Below, piece after piece: positions 25,501 through 33,195 of a stretch of DNA of 38,819 nt. Origin of the DNA: an uncultured Prevotella sp. (GTDB lineage: Bacteria; Bacteroidota; Bacteroidia; Bacteroidales; Bacteroidaceae); NCBI GenBank assembly GCA_900553465.1, contig USDT01000027.1, forward strand, positions 1-38,819, written 5' to 3'. The notes below the pieces were generated by a model that saw only the letters and a list, made by a program, of their open reading frames with translations, had not been told where the DNA came from and searched no databases. The first letter of the stretch is position 1. Each line of letters begins with the position of its first letter. A program made the position numbers and the translations under genes.

Positions 25501-26580
25501 ATGAAACGACTTACACTTATTATTGTCGCGCTGTGCGCATACATCGGTCTGCACGCGGCCCACTGGAACCCGAAGACCACCGACTGGACAAAAAATCCGA
25601 ATCCGAGAATAGGCGACTGGGGATTTGACAGGCCGGGCTATCCGAAGGGACTGTACATACACGGCGTGACGGTGAAGAAAGACAAGAAGGTGACAAACCC
25701 GGTGATATACGACAACGACGTGTATGACGATGTGTTCGACGACGAATGGATGTATGCCATGACGGCACTGAAAAGGATGAATCTGGCGGCGCTGATAGTG
25801 ACGCCCGTGCTTACCGACTTCTGGACATTCTCTCATCCTGACTGGATAAAGACGGCCGAGGAATCGCGCGACTACGCCATGAAAAGCTGCCGCAACACCG
25901 ACCGCATACCCGGCATCACCATAGGCACCGAGGCGGAAAGCGAAAAGGCGGGAGAGAACAAGCCGTCGGAGGGGGCACGGCTGTATGTGAGGCTGATAAA
26001 CGAACAGTATGAGAAAGACCCCGAACGGCCCGTTATAATAAACATCGGCGGACAGGCGGCCACGCTGGCGTCGGCATACGTCATGGATCCTTCGATAGCG
26101 GAGAAATGCATAGTGTATTATACTGACGCACGCGTATATAATGGTCATTACGAATGGGCGTCACGCTTAGTGTGCGGCAACTTCAGAGTGGTGAGCTGGG
26201 GCGACGACAACTGGTGGATAGGTAAATCCTGTCAGAGCGAGTGGAACGTGCTGCCGCGGCCCGACAACTGCAATGCGAAGGACAACGACGAGAACAGCGG
26301 AGAATGGAGAAAGCTGACCGGCATGAACGTGCCGATGCTGTCGTACATTGTGCATCAGTTCAGAAACCGCAACGAATATTCGGGTGCGGAGAAGAAGGCC
26401 GACGGATTCTGCGACGGCACTTTCATGCACGCATGGCTGCCGGACATATTCACCGACGCCGAGATAAGAGAGGTGCGCGGGGGCAAGGTGATGCATGTGA
26501 CAAAGTTCACCGCAGAAAACGAGAAGGCGGTGAAAGACTTTGCCTGGGATGTACTGCTCGACAGGAAGGCTTACAAATAG
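25501..26580 (+). CDS. Secreted nucleoside-hydrolase-like protein
   Basis: A 359-aa exported protein with a short signal peptide (about residues 1-20). The segment NPVIYDNDVYDDVFDDEW (about 66-83), followed by a helix and ALIVTPV, resembles the calcium-binding DTDxGxDD start of inosine-uridine nucleoside hydrolases. PVIINIGGQAATLASAYVMD (about 179-198) resembles the 'GPLTNLA...dP' element, and GTEAESE a linking loop. The Asp-rich motif is atypical, and export is unusual for a nucleoside salvage enzyme, so the substrate may be a glycoside other than a nucleoside. It is a monocistronic-looking gene between two AT-rich patches but has the GC-rich codon use of the core genes. Confidence 0.6.
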   Translation: MKRLTLIIVALCAYIGLHAAHWNPKTTDWTKNPNPRIGDWGFDRPGYPKGLYIHGVTVKKDKKVTNPVIYDNDVYDDVFDDEWMYAMTALKRMNLAALIVTPVLTDFWTFSHPDWIKTAEESRDYAMKSCRNTDRIPGITIGTEAESEKAGENKPSEGARLYVRLINEQYEKDPERPVIINIGGQAATLASAYVMDPSIAEKCIVYYTDARVYNGHYEWASRLVCGNFRVVSWGDDNWWIGKSCQSEWNVLPRPDNCNAKDNDENSGEWRKLTGMNVPMLSYIVHQFRNRNEYSGAEKKADGFCDGTFMHAWLPDIFTDAEIREVRGGKVMHVTKFTAENEKAVKDFAWDVLLDRKAYK

Positions 26581-26637
26581 CTATACGGCATACGGAAATA
26601 CGACATCACGCGGCATCACACTTACATATTATTTTTG

Positions 26638-26645
26638 TACCTTTG
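26638..26645 (+). promoter_or_regulatory. -7 box TACCTTTG before the small membrane protein cluster
   Basis: TACCTTTG (26638-26645), preceded by an overlapping-type TATTTTTG at 26630-26637, lies about 165 nt before the first gene of the triplet. The leader contains a TTCGGCT...AGCCGAA inverted repeat. Confidence 0.4.
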
Positions 26646-26808
26646 TCCGTCTCTTGTCTGACCGGACAGCGTTCGGCTTTGCAGGAAACACAGCCGAATG
26701 TATGGAAGGAGAAAAGACATGGCACGTGCCGGACGTATCCGGAAGGACATAAAACACACGCATGTAGAGCGATATCCGGCGAAATGTGATATATAAAAGA
26801 TTATCTTA

Positions 26809-27204
26809 ATGAACATTGAGAAATTTCTAAACCGGCTGAAATACGGTTTTTACACAGTTGAAAGATTTGAAGCCAGAGCAGAAAGAAGGGTTTCATATAT
26901 AGAGATTGGAATTTCAATAGGAACAGAAAGCAATTTATTAAGCATCATCGGATTCGAAAACATGCTTTCGTTGGGAGCCGTACCGATTACTGCTATTTTG
27001 ATTACAGTTTTAGTGTCTAATATATTTATTTTGAGCATGATTAATAGAAAAAATCTGACAGGCGAACTTTTTGAGAAGTATAAACCTATTTTCAAAAGGG
27101 AATCGTTCATCAGCAAGACACTATGGTCAATATTTGCGTATGCTTTATTAGCTGTAAGCTTTGCATATTCTTTAGTGAGTATTGTGCTTTTCTTCGGTTC
27201 ATGA
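26809..27204 (+). CDS. Small membrane protein, tandem paralogue 1 of 3
   Basis: A 131-aa protein of unrecognised family, one of three same-length neighbours. A basic N-terminus (MNIEKFLNRLKYGFYTVERF) is followed by hydrophobic segments at about 31-48 and 52-77, a charged linker ending KYKPIFKRESFISKTLW, and a third hydrophobic segment (about 105-129) ending LFFGS. It is probably an inner-membrane protein with a cytoplasmic basic N-terminus. No signal peptide cleavage site is evident. The three copies agree best at the N-terminus, linker and C-terminus and differ most around residues 20-40 and 68-88. AT-rich composition contrasts with the core genes. Function unknown; immunity or toxin-like roles are possible but unsupported. 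Confidence 0.75.
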   Translation: MNIEKFLNRLKYGFYTVERFEARAERRVSYIEIGISIGTESNLLSIIGFENMLSLGAVPITAILITVLVSNIFILSMINRKNLTGELFEKYKPIFKRESFISKTLWSIFAYALLAVSFAYSLVSIVLFFGS

Positions 27205-27270
27205 TACGGTTTCTACGGTTTTATTTTCAATATTAATTCACTATAATAATTTCCGGAGGACATATATTAA

Positions 27271-27666
27271 ATGAACGTAGAGAAATTTATAAACAGACTA
27301 AAATACGCTTTTTACACAGTTGAAAGATTTGAAGGCAGAGCTGATGGTAGGGTTATAACTATTGAAATTAGTCTTTCATTCGCAATAGAAAGCAATTTAT
27401 TAAGTATCATCGGATTCAAAAATTTGCTTTCGTTGGGAGCTGTGCCGACTGCCGCTATCTTGATTACAGTTATATTGATTAATCTATATATTTATGGGAT
27501 TATATATGACAACAATCTGTCAGGCGAACTTTTTGAGAAGTATAAACCTATTTTCAAAAGGGAATCATTCATCAGCAAGACACTATGGTCAATATTTGCA
27601 TACGTTTTATTAGTTGTAAGCTTTGCATATTTTTTAGTGAGCATAGTGCTTTTCTTCGGTTCATAA
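27271..27666 (+). CDS. Small membrane protein, tandem paralogue 2 of 3
   Basis: The second 131-aa copy, closest to copy 1: NLSGELFEKYKPIFKRESFI and the last ~45 residues are nearly identical, while the stretch after the first helix diverges (IYGIIYDNN versus IFILSMINRKN). A GGAGG Shine-Dalgarno-like sequence (27255-27259) lies 11 nt before the ATG; the other two copies lack one. The 66-nt spacer before it and the 67-nt spacer after it share TACGGTTTCTACGGTTTT and TTTCAATATTAAT, showing that gene plus spacer was duplicated as a ~463-bp unit. Confidence 0.75.
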   Translation: MNVEKFINRLKYAFYTVERFEGRADGRVITIEISLSFAIESNLLSIIGFKNLLSLGAVPTAAILITVILINLYIYGIIYDNNLSGELFEKYKPIFKRESFISKTLWSIFAYVLLVVSFAYFLVSIVLFFGS

Positions 27667-27733
27667 TACGGTTTCTACGGTTTTCTTTTCAATATTAATA
27701 ATCACCATAATAATTTTTTGTGGTACATATTAA

Positions 27734-28129
27734 ATGAGTATAGAGAAATTTATAAACCGATTGAAATACGGTTTTTACACCATCGAAAGGATCGAGAACA
27801 TAGCAGACCAAAGAATTGGTTTAATAACACACGGATTAGTCTGCGGATCGATATGCAATTTACTGAGTATCATCGGACTAAAATATATGATATCACTGGG
27901 AGCTGTACCGCTTTGTACTATCATGGTTGCCGCTTTATTTCTTGATCTTTATATTATGTACATAATTGAAAAAAAATATTTTAAAGACGGAACCTTTGAA
28001 AAGTATATTCCGATTTTCAAAAAAGAATCGTTCATAAGCAAGACGCTATGGTCAATATCTGCATATGCATTATGGATTGTATTTTTTGCTTATTTTTTAG
28101 TGAGTGTTGTGCTTTTCTTCGGTTCATAA
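27734..28129 (+). CDS. Small membrane protein, tandem paralogue 3 of 3
   Basis: The most divergent of the three 131-aa copies. The first helices read GLITHGLVCGSICNLLSIIG and the linker is KKYFKDGTFEKYIPIFKKES, but the KKESFISKTLWS and SVVLFFGS segments are kept. The conserved spacer is not repeated after this copy. A large alternative frame overlaps its first half (27718-27945) and is a shadow. The next gene (MetY) begins 217 nt later with its own promoter. Confidence 0.75.
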   Translation: MSIEKFINRLKYGFYTIERIENIADQRIGLITHGLVCGSICNLLSIIGLKYMISLGAVPLCTIMVAALFLDLYIMYIIEKKYFKDGTFEKYIPIFKKESFISKTLWSISAYALWIVFFAYFLVSVVLFFGS

Positions 28130-28260
28130 TGCAGACAACACGGACAGCTTATTTTGCTTCACGACCTGCATAAAGTCATAATGACAGCATATATGGAAAC
28201 GAAGAAAAGCCGTCCGGATAATTAACAAACATGAAATAAAACCTAAAGCCGCGCAACAGT

Positions 28261-28313
28261 CTGTAATTATTACAGCGTTTTTTATTAACTTTGTCCGCTG
28301 TATTTGGATACAG
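28261..28313 (+). promoter_or_regulatory. metY promoter region with two operator-like inverted repeats
   Basis: A -7 box TAACTTTG (28286-28293) is bracketed by CTGTAA-TTA-TTACAG (28261-28275) and CTGTAT-TTGG-ATACAG (28298-28313), with similar half-sites and centres about 37 bp apart. The first is also followed by six T and could be a weak terminator. Confidence 0.45.
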
Positions 28314-28346
28314 TGATAACAAACTTATAACAAAAAGGACAGAAGT

Positions 28347-29630
28347 ATGAAGAAAAATCTGAAACCGGGCACTCTCTGCGTACAGGCAGGATGGCAACCG
28401 AAGAACGGAGAATCGCGCGTGGTGCCGATTATACAGAGCACCACTTTCAAATATGACGACAGTGACGAAATGGCCATGTTGTTCGACCTGAAGAAGGAAG
28501 GCTATTTCTATACAAGACTCCAGAACCCGACATGTGACGCCGTAGCGCAGAAAATAGCAGCACTCGAGGGCGGCATAGGAGCAATGCTTACATCGAGCGG
28601 ACAGGCCGCAAACTTCTACGCAGTGTTCAACATATGTAGCGCAGGCGACCACTTCGTGACTTCAAACGAGATATACGGAGGCACGTACAACCTGTTCGGA
28701 GTGACACTGAAGAAGCTCGGAATAGAATGTACATTCGTGAATCAGGACGCCAGCGAGGAGGAAATTCAGGCTGCGTTCCGCCCGAACACCAAACTGCTCT
28801 TCGGCGAAACAATATCCAATCCGGGCTGCAAGGTGCTCGACATAGAGAAATTCGCACGCATAGCCCACAAGAACGGTGTGCCTCTGATTGTGGACAACAC
28901 ATTCGCGACACCTATCAACTGCCGCCCGTTTGAATGGGGATGTGACATCGTGACACACTCTACGACAAAATATATGGACGGCCACGCCACACAGGTGGGC
29001 GGCTGCGTGGTGGACAGCGGCAACTTCGACTGGGAGGCACATGCCGAGAAATTCCCGGGACTGTGCACACCGGACGAATCATATCACGGACTGACCTACA
29101 CCAAGGCTTTCGGAAAGATGGCTTACATGACGAAACTCGTGGCACAGCTCATGCGTGATCTCGGTTCGTCACCGGCACCACAGAACTCGTTCCTGCTGAA
29201 CCTCGGACTGGAAACACTGCACCTGCGTATGCCGCAGCACTGCCGCAACGCTCAGCGCGTGGCAGAATTTCTGAAGGCCGACAGCCGTGTCGCTTGGGTT
29301 CACTACAGCGGACTTGAGGGCGACGAATTCCATGAGCTGGCCCAGAAGTATCTGCCAAACGGTTCGTGCGGAGTGCTGGCCTTCGGACTGAAGGGCGACC
29401 AGAAGACTGCCGTGAAGTTCATGGACTCGCTGCAATTGATAAGTATCGTGACACACGTGGCAGACGCCCGCACATGCATTCTGCATCCGGCAAGCCACAC
29501 ACACCGCCAGCTGTCTGAAGAGCAACTGAGAGAAGCGGGAATAGCTCCGGACCTGATGAGACTGTCGGTTGGTATTGAGGATGCCGACGACATAATAGAA
29601 GACATCCGTCAGGCATTGGATAAAATCTGA
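28347..29630 (+). CDS. metY: O-acetylhomoserine sulfhydrylase (Cys/Met metabolism PLP enzyme)
   Basis: A 427-aa cytoplasmic PLP enzyme that makes homocysteine from O-acetylhomoserine and sulfide in methionine synthesis. It shows the gamma-family features: YTRLQNPTCDAVAQKIAALE, the SSGQAANFY cofactor loop, VDNTFATP, and the Schiff-base lysine in HSTTKYMDGH (about residue 208). The C-terminal SIVTHVADARTCILHPASHTH is typical of the O-acetylhomoserine branch rather than cystathionine synthases, and the length fits that branch. A weak Shine-Dalgarno AAGGA (28335-28339) precedes the ATG by 7 nt. It has its own promoter with operator-like repeats and a strong bidirectional terminator, so it is a single-gene unit. 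Confidence 0.92.
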   Translation: MKKNLKPGTLCVQAGWQPKNGESRVVPIIQSTTFKYDDSDEMAMLFDLKKEGYFYTRLQNPTCDAVAQKIAALEGGIGAMLTSSGQAANFYAVFNICSAGDHFVTSNEIYGGTYNLFGVTLKKLGIECTFVNQDASEEEIQAAFRPNTKLLFGETISNPGCKVLDIEKFARIAHKNGVPLIVDNTFATPINCRPFEWGCDIVTHSTTKYMDGHATQVGGCVVDSGNFDWEAHAEKFPGLCTPDESYHGLTYTKAFGKMAYMTKLVAQLMRDLGSSPAPQNSFLLNLGLETLHLRMPQHCRNAQRVAEFLKADSRVAWVHYSGLEGDEFHELAQKYLPNGSCGVLAFGLKGDQKTAVKFMDSLQLISIVTHVADARTCILHPASHTHRQLSEEQLREAGIAPDLMRLSVGIEDADDIIEDIRQALDKI

Positions 29631-29680
29631 AAGAGACTGCATCGACGGCGGACGCACGTGCGCCGTTGCGCAATACAATA

Positions 29681-29721
29681 AAAACCTGCCACCGGACAAT
29701 ACTGTCACGGTGGCAGGTTTT
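29681..29721. terminator. Bidirectional terminator between metY and the propeller gene
   Basis: AAAACCTGCCACCG (29681-29694) pairs with CGGTGGCAGGTTTT (29708-29721), with an inner GACA/TGTC stem. A-rich and T-rich flanks serve both converging genes. Confidence 0.93.
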
Positions 29722-29778
29722 TATTATATTAATAGGTATGCGGTCTGTGAACATACGCAAGACCACACGAACCGGATA

Positions 29779-30792
29779 TTACTTGTTGGGCAGGAATATG
29801 GTGAAGGGCTGGTCGCGGTCTTTCACTACAAGGTTGCCGTCAACGACATCGAGTTCAGCCACCTGTATGGACGAACGGCGCATCTCATAAGGTATGTTAC
29901 CGTTCTTGTCATGATAGTCAGCCGTATGGAAACGGCGTCCGGGATGGGTGAAATAGAATACATAAGCCTTGTCGCCTGTCACGACAACATCGCCGTGTGA
30001 TCCGCTGGGACCGTCGTCGGCACGGCGGCTCGGACCGTCAAGGATGCGCTCAGGCTGCTTGGTCCAGTTCTCAAGATCGGAAGACTTATATACGCCCATG
30101 CCCTGCCACTCGTCTGTAACAAACCAGTAGGAATCTTTGAAACGGAACGCCTTGGCACCCTCGTGCGGCTTGTCGCTCACGGCAGGCTTGGTGTCGCCCT
30201 TCCAGTTGAAGAGGTCCTTGCTGTCGGCATAAAGCGACTTGCTGTCCCACTTGTACCACATGCGCCACTCACCGTCGGGTTTCTGTATGAGTGTTGCGTC
30301 GATAACATTATCGACGGGCAGCTTTACCGGACCCTCACACTTCCAGTCCCAGAGGTTCTTGCTGGTGTAGTGCATCATTGTTGCTGTACCGCTCCAATGA
30401 TTGGCCACGCCACGTATGTATGAAACAAACATGTGATAAACGCCGTTGTGGAGCACAACGTCGGGCGCCCAGAATGTGTTGTGGCCGCGCTCGAAGTCGA
30501 GATCGAGTGTCCCGCGATAGCGCCATGTGCGGCCGTTGTCCTCAGAATAGGCTATACCGATGGCGTTGCCGTAGCAGTAGGCAACGTCGGCCGTCTCGGA
30601 GTTTGCACGACGCTGGGTGTAGAGCATCCACCAGGCTTTCTCGAAAGGATTGTAAACAAGACATGGGTCGGCCGCGCCGTCAGTGATCGGATCGCGGTAA
30701 AGCGGAGCCGGAGCGTTCTGTGCCATGACATCGGACACGGCTCCGCACAACAGCATCAGCACAAGACCGGCTGCATGAAAGAGTTTTCTCAT
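29779..30792 (-). CDS. Secreted GH43-like five-bladed propeller protein
   Basis: A 337-aa exported protein with a signal peptide ending GAVSDVMAQ. The start of the mature protein, YRDPITDGAADPCLVYNPFE, followed by WWMLYTQRR, matches blade 1 of GH43/GH117-type propellers, where an Asp in the ADP segment is the usual base. GHNTFWAPDVVLHNGVYHMF is blade 2; IDATLIQKPDGEWRMWYKW and GSHGDVVVTGDKAYVFYFTH follow. It is a single-domain protein of normal length for such hydrolases, with no carbohydrate-binding module. The substrate is unknown. It ends at the shared terminator with metY; a -7-like box is at 30829-30822. Confidence 0.75.
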   Translation of the reverse strand: MRKLFHAAGLVLMLLCGAVSDVMAQNAPAPLYRDPITDGAADPCLVYNPFEKAWWMLYTQRRANSETADVAYCYGNAIGIAYSEDNGRTWRYRGTLDLDFERGHNTFWAPDVVLHNGVYHMFVSYIRGVANHWSGTATMMHYTSKNLWDWKCEGPVKLPVDNVIDATLIQKPDGEWRMWYKWDSKSLYADSKDLFNWKGDTKPAVSDKPHEGAKAFRFKDSYWFVTDEWQGMGVYKSSDLENWTKQPERILDGPSRRADDGPSGSHGDVVVTGDKAYVFYFTHPGRRFHTADYHDKNGNIPYEMRRSSIQVAELDVVDGNLVVKDRDQPFTIFLPNK

Positions 30793-30821
30793 AATTTATT
30801 GCGTTTAGATTTATAGTGTTG

Positions 30822-30829
30822 CAAAAATA
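30822..30829 (-). promoter_or_regulatory. -7 box TATTTTTG of the propeller gene
   Basis: On the minus strand TATTTTTG followed by C lies about 30 nt before the start codon at 30792. No standard -33 partner is seen. Confidence 0.4.
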
Positions 30830-30895
30830 TAAATAAAATGTCGAAAAAAGGCATTATGACCAATCAAAAACACAGAAACGGAGAAGACGCTGCAT

Positions 30896-31072
30896 ATGCC
30901 TGAAAAACTCACGGAACGGAAATACATGGCAAACGTACAAGGACGCCACATCAAACTCCGTCACAAGACATTAAAAAACGGCAACAAGAAAGCGGCACAC
31001 ACCGTCGCGAAGCAATGGAAGGTCCGGTCGCTGACAGGGTGTAAGAAAAAAGCGCGGAATTTACATTTGTAA
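30896..31072 (+). pseudogene. Possible remnant of a tyrosine recombinase arm-binding domain
   Basis: A 58-codon basic ORF, too short to be obvious, contains GRHIKLRHKTLKNGNK. This resembles the conserved N-terminal arm-binding strand of Bacteroidetes phage-type integrases ('IKLRxKTLxNGNxSLYLDIY'). The usual continuation is missing, replaced by a lysine-rich tail, and no catalytic domain is near, so it would be a decayed fragment or a chance match. It has no promoter of its own. An alternative start is the internal Met at residue 11. The rest of 30793-31190 holds only promoter sequence. Confidence 0.3.
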
Positions 31073-31102
31073 ACATATTATCATGAAAAATAGATTTTTT
31101 CA

Positions 31103-31134
31103 TTTGGAAGGAACGCAAAATAAAGCTATATTTG
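31103..31134 (+). promoter_or_regulatory. Promoter of gdhA
   Basis: TTTG (31103-31106), exactly 20 nt, then TATATTTG (31127-31134), a full Bacteroidetes consensus; the predicted leader is about 50 nt. Confidence 0.8.
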
Positions 31135-31190
31135 CGATGTGTAATGACACAAAGACAAAAAACTAAGAACCAACCTAAAAGTATAATATT

Positions 31191-32528
31191 ATGGATGTCA
31201 AAAAATTATTGAGCGATCTTGAGTTCAGACATCCCGGCGAGCCGGAATATCTGCAGGCAGTGAAAGAAGTATTGCTTTCAATCGAAGAAGAATATAACAA
31301 GCACCCGGAATTTGAGCGTGTGAAACTGATTGAACGCATGGTAGAGCCGGAACGTGTGATAACATTCCGCGTGCCGTGGGTTGATGACAAGGGCGAGGTA
31401 CACGTAAACACAGGTTACCGTGTACAGTTCAACAGTGCGATAGGTCCGTATAAAGGCGGTCTGCGTTTCCACTCGTCGGTGAACCTCTCCATACTGAAGT
31501 TCCTCGGATTTGAACAGACATTCAAAAACGCGCTCACCACTCTGCCTATGGGTGGCGGCAAGGGCGGTTCTGACTTCTCCATCCGCGGACGCTCGGACGC
31601 TGAGGTGATGAGATTCTGCCAGGCATTCATGAGCGAACTGTACCGTCACATCGGTCCTGACGAGGACATTCCGGCAGGCGATATCGGTGTGGGTGCAAGA
31701 GAGATAGGTTATCTGTTCGGAGCATACAAGAAACTGACACATACATGGAGCGGCATGCTCACAGGCAAAGGCTTGGAATGGGGCGGCTCACGCATACGTC
31801 CGGAGGCAACCGGATTCGGCGCTCTGTACTTCGTGAACCAGATGCTGCAGACACACGGAATAGACATAAAAGGTAAGACTGTGGCCATAAGCGGATTCGG
31901 CAACGTGGCATGGGGTGCAGCAAAGAAAGCAACGGAACTTGGCGCAAAAGTTGTGACAATAAGCGGACCGGACGGATACATATATGATCCGACAGGCATC
32001 AGCGGAAAGAAGATAGACTACATGCTGGAGCTCAGAGCTAGCGGCAACGACGTATGCCAGCCTTACGCAGAGGAATTCCCGGAAGCAACATTCTACGAAG
32101 GAAAGAAACCTTGGGAGGTGAAATGCGACATAGCACTGCCTTGTGCTACACAGAACGAGCTGAACGGCGACGACGCCGACATGCTGCTGGCAAACAAGAC
32201 GCTCTGCGTGGCAGAGGTATCCAACATGGGATGTACGGCAGAAGCTGCTGACAAATTCATAGCTGCCGGTCAGCTGTTCGCACCTGGCAAGGCTGTGAAT
32301 GCAGGTGGAGTGGCTACATCTGGACTGGAAATGACACAGAACGCAATAAGACTGACGTGGAGCGAGAAGGAAGTGGACGAAAAGCTGCATTACATCATGC
32401 ATTCTATCCACGAGCAGTGCGTGAAGTACGGCAAGACAGAGGACGGATACGTGAACTACGTGAAAGGTGCCAATGTCGCCGGTTTCATGAAGGTGGCCAA
32501 CGCTATGATGGCACAGGGAATTGTTTAA
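31191..32528 (+). CDS. gdhA: NADP-type glutamate dehydrogenase
   Basis: A 445-aa cytoplasmic enzyme that interconverts 2-oxoglutarate plus ammonia and glutamate, a main route of ammonia assimilation in Bacteroidetes. It shows GPYKGGLRFH, the catalytic-lysine segment LPMGGGKGGSDF (about 118-129), PAGDIGVGAREIGYLFG, the Rossmann motif GFGNVAWGAA (about 236-245) and NAGGVATSGLEM. Length and motifs fit the hexameric ~450-residue GdhA family. A full consensus promoter precedes it. The RlpA-like gene starts 26 nt after the stop with no terminator between, so read-through is likely. Confidence 0.95.
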   Translation: MDVKKLLSDLEFRHPGEPEYLQAVKEVLLSIEEEYNKHPEFERVKLIERMVEPERVITFRVPWVDDKGEVHVNTGYRVQFNSAIGPYKGGLRFHSSVNLSILKFLGFEQTFKNALTTLPMGGGKGGSDFSIRGRSDAEVMRFCQAFMSELYRHIGPDEDIPAGDIGVGAREIGYLFGAYKKLTHTWSGMLTGKGLEWGGSRIRPEATGFGALYFVNQMLQTHGIDIKGKTVAISGFGNVAWGAAKKATELGAKVVTISGPDGYIYDPTGISGKKIDYMLELRASGNDVCQPYAEEFPEATFYEGKKPWEVKCDIALPCATQNELNGDDADMLLANKTLCVAEVSNMGCTAEAADKFIAAGQLFAPGKAVNAGGVATSGLEMTQNAIRLTWSEKEVDEKLHYIMHSIHEQCVKYGKTEDGYVNYVKGANVAGFMKVANAMMAQGIV

Positions 32529-32554
32529 TAAAATGTATTACTTAAAAACATATT

Positions 32555-33115
32555 GTGAAATATAGAAGAAGCGTATTATTAATAATTTCGATATTCTGCT
32601 TTACTCTTCTGTACCCGCAAGAGGTACAGAAGGGTAAAGCCTCGTATTATTCAAAAAGGATGACCGGCGCCCGGACAAGCAGTGGCAAAAGGATACATCA
32701 TGACAGCCTGACCTGCGCGCACAGAACGTACGAATTCGGAACAATGCTGAAAGTGACGAATCCGGAAAACGGGAAAGAGGTCATTGTAAAGGTGACGGAC
32801 AGAGGTCCGCACATAAGAGGAAGGATAATTGATCTTTCGTGGGGTGCGGCAAAAGAACTGGACATTCTGTCGAAAGGTGTGGCAATGGTGATTGTGCAAC
32901 CGATGGACAGCTACATTGTACCGTTTAAACCGACAACAGACATACACATGCCGGAGATAGACTTCGGAGCGATAAATCAGGAGTATACAATACCAGAGGA
33001 ATGGAAGGTGAAGAAAGAGACTTCCGCAAAAAGAAAAACACACAAAAGAAGCAAAAGAAAAGCTGACAGAAACAGAAAGAAGCAAGAAGCTGAAAACAAT
33101 AATAAGGAAAAATGA
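32555..33115 (+). CDS. RlpA-like septal-ring/double-psi beta-barrel protein
   Basis: A 186-aa exported protein starting at GTG. The N-terminal SVLLIISIFCFTLLYPQ is a signal peptide. GKASYYSKRMTGARTSSG, CAHRTYEFGTMLKVTN and KVTDRGPHIRGRIIDLS mark the double-psi beta-barrel of the RlpA family, which in some bacteria cleaves denuded peptidoglycan strands and in others only binds them. The catalytic-type Asp in TDRGP is kept; the C-terminal SPOR domain is absent and replaced by a Lys/Arg-rich tail (about 145-186). No other start fits: the ATG at 32533 is out of frame. It follows gdhA closely and ends at a bidirectional terminator. Confidence 0.85.
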   Translation: MKYRRSVLLIISIFCFTLLYPQEVQKGKASYYSKRMTGARTSSGKRIHHDSLTCAHRTYEFGTMLKVTNPENGKEVIVKVTDRGPHIRGRIIDLSWGAAKELDILSKGVAMVIVQPMDSYIVPFKPTTDIHMPEIDFGAINQEYTIPEEWKVKKETSAKRKTHKRSKRKADRNRKKQEAENNNKEK

Positions 33116-33156
33116 TGTGTTGGCAAAGGGCGGCCTGCCGCAACTGAACTGATAGA

Positions 33157-33192
33157 TAAAATGTGATGCGGATCAGTCTGCATCACATTTTA
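33157..33192. terminator. Bidirectional terminator between the RlpA-like and lipoprotein genes
   Basis: TAAAATGTGATGC (33157-33169) pairs with GCATCACATTTTA (33180-33192), a 13-bp stem with a 10-nt loop, between converging genes. Confidence 0.88.
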
Positions 33193-33195
33193 TAT

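Noticed and set aside
27718..27945. 75-codon open frame starting just before the third small membrane protein
   Set aside because: It is a different frame of that gene; the true frame is fixed by homology with its two neighbours.
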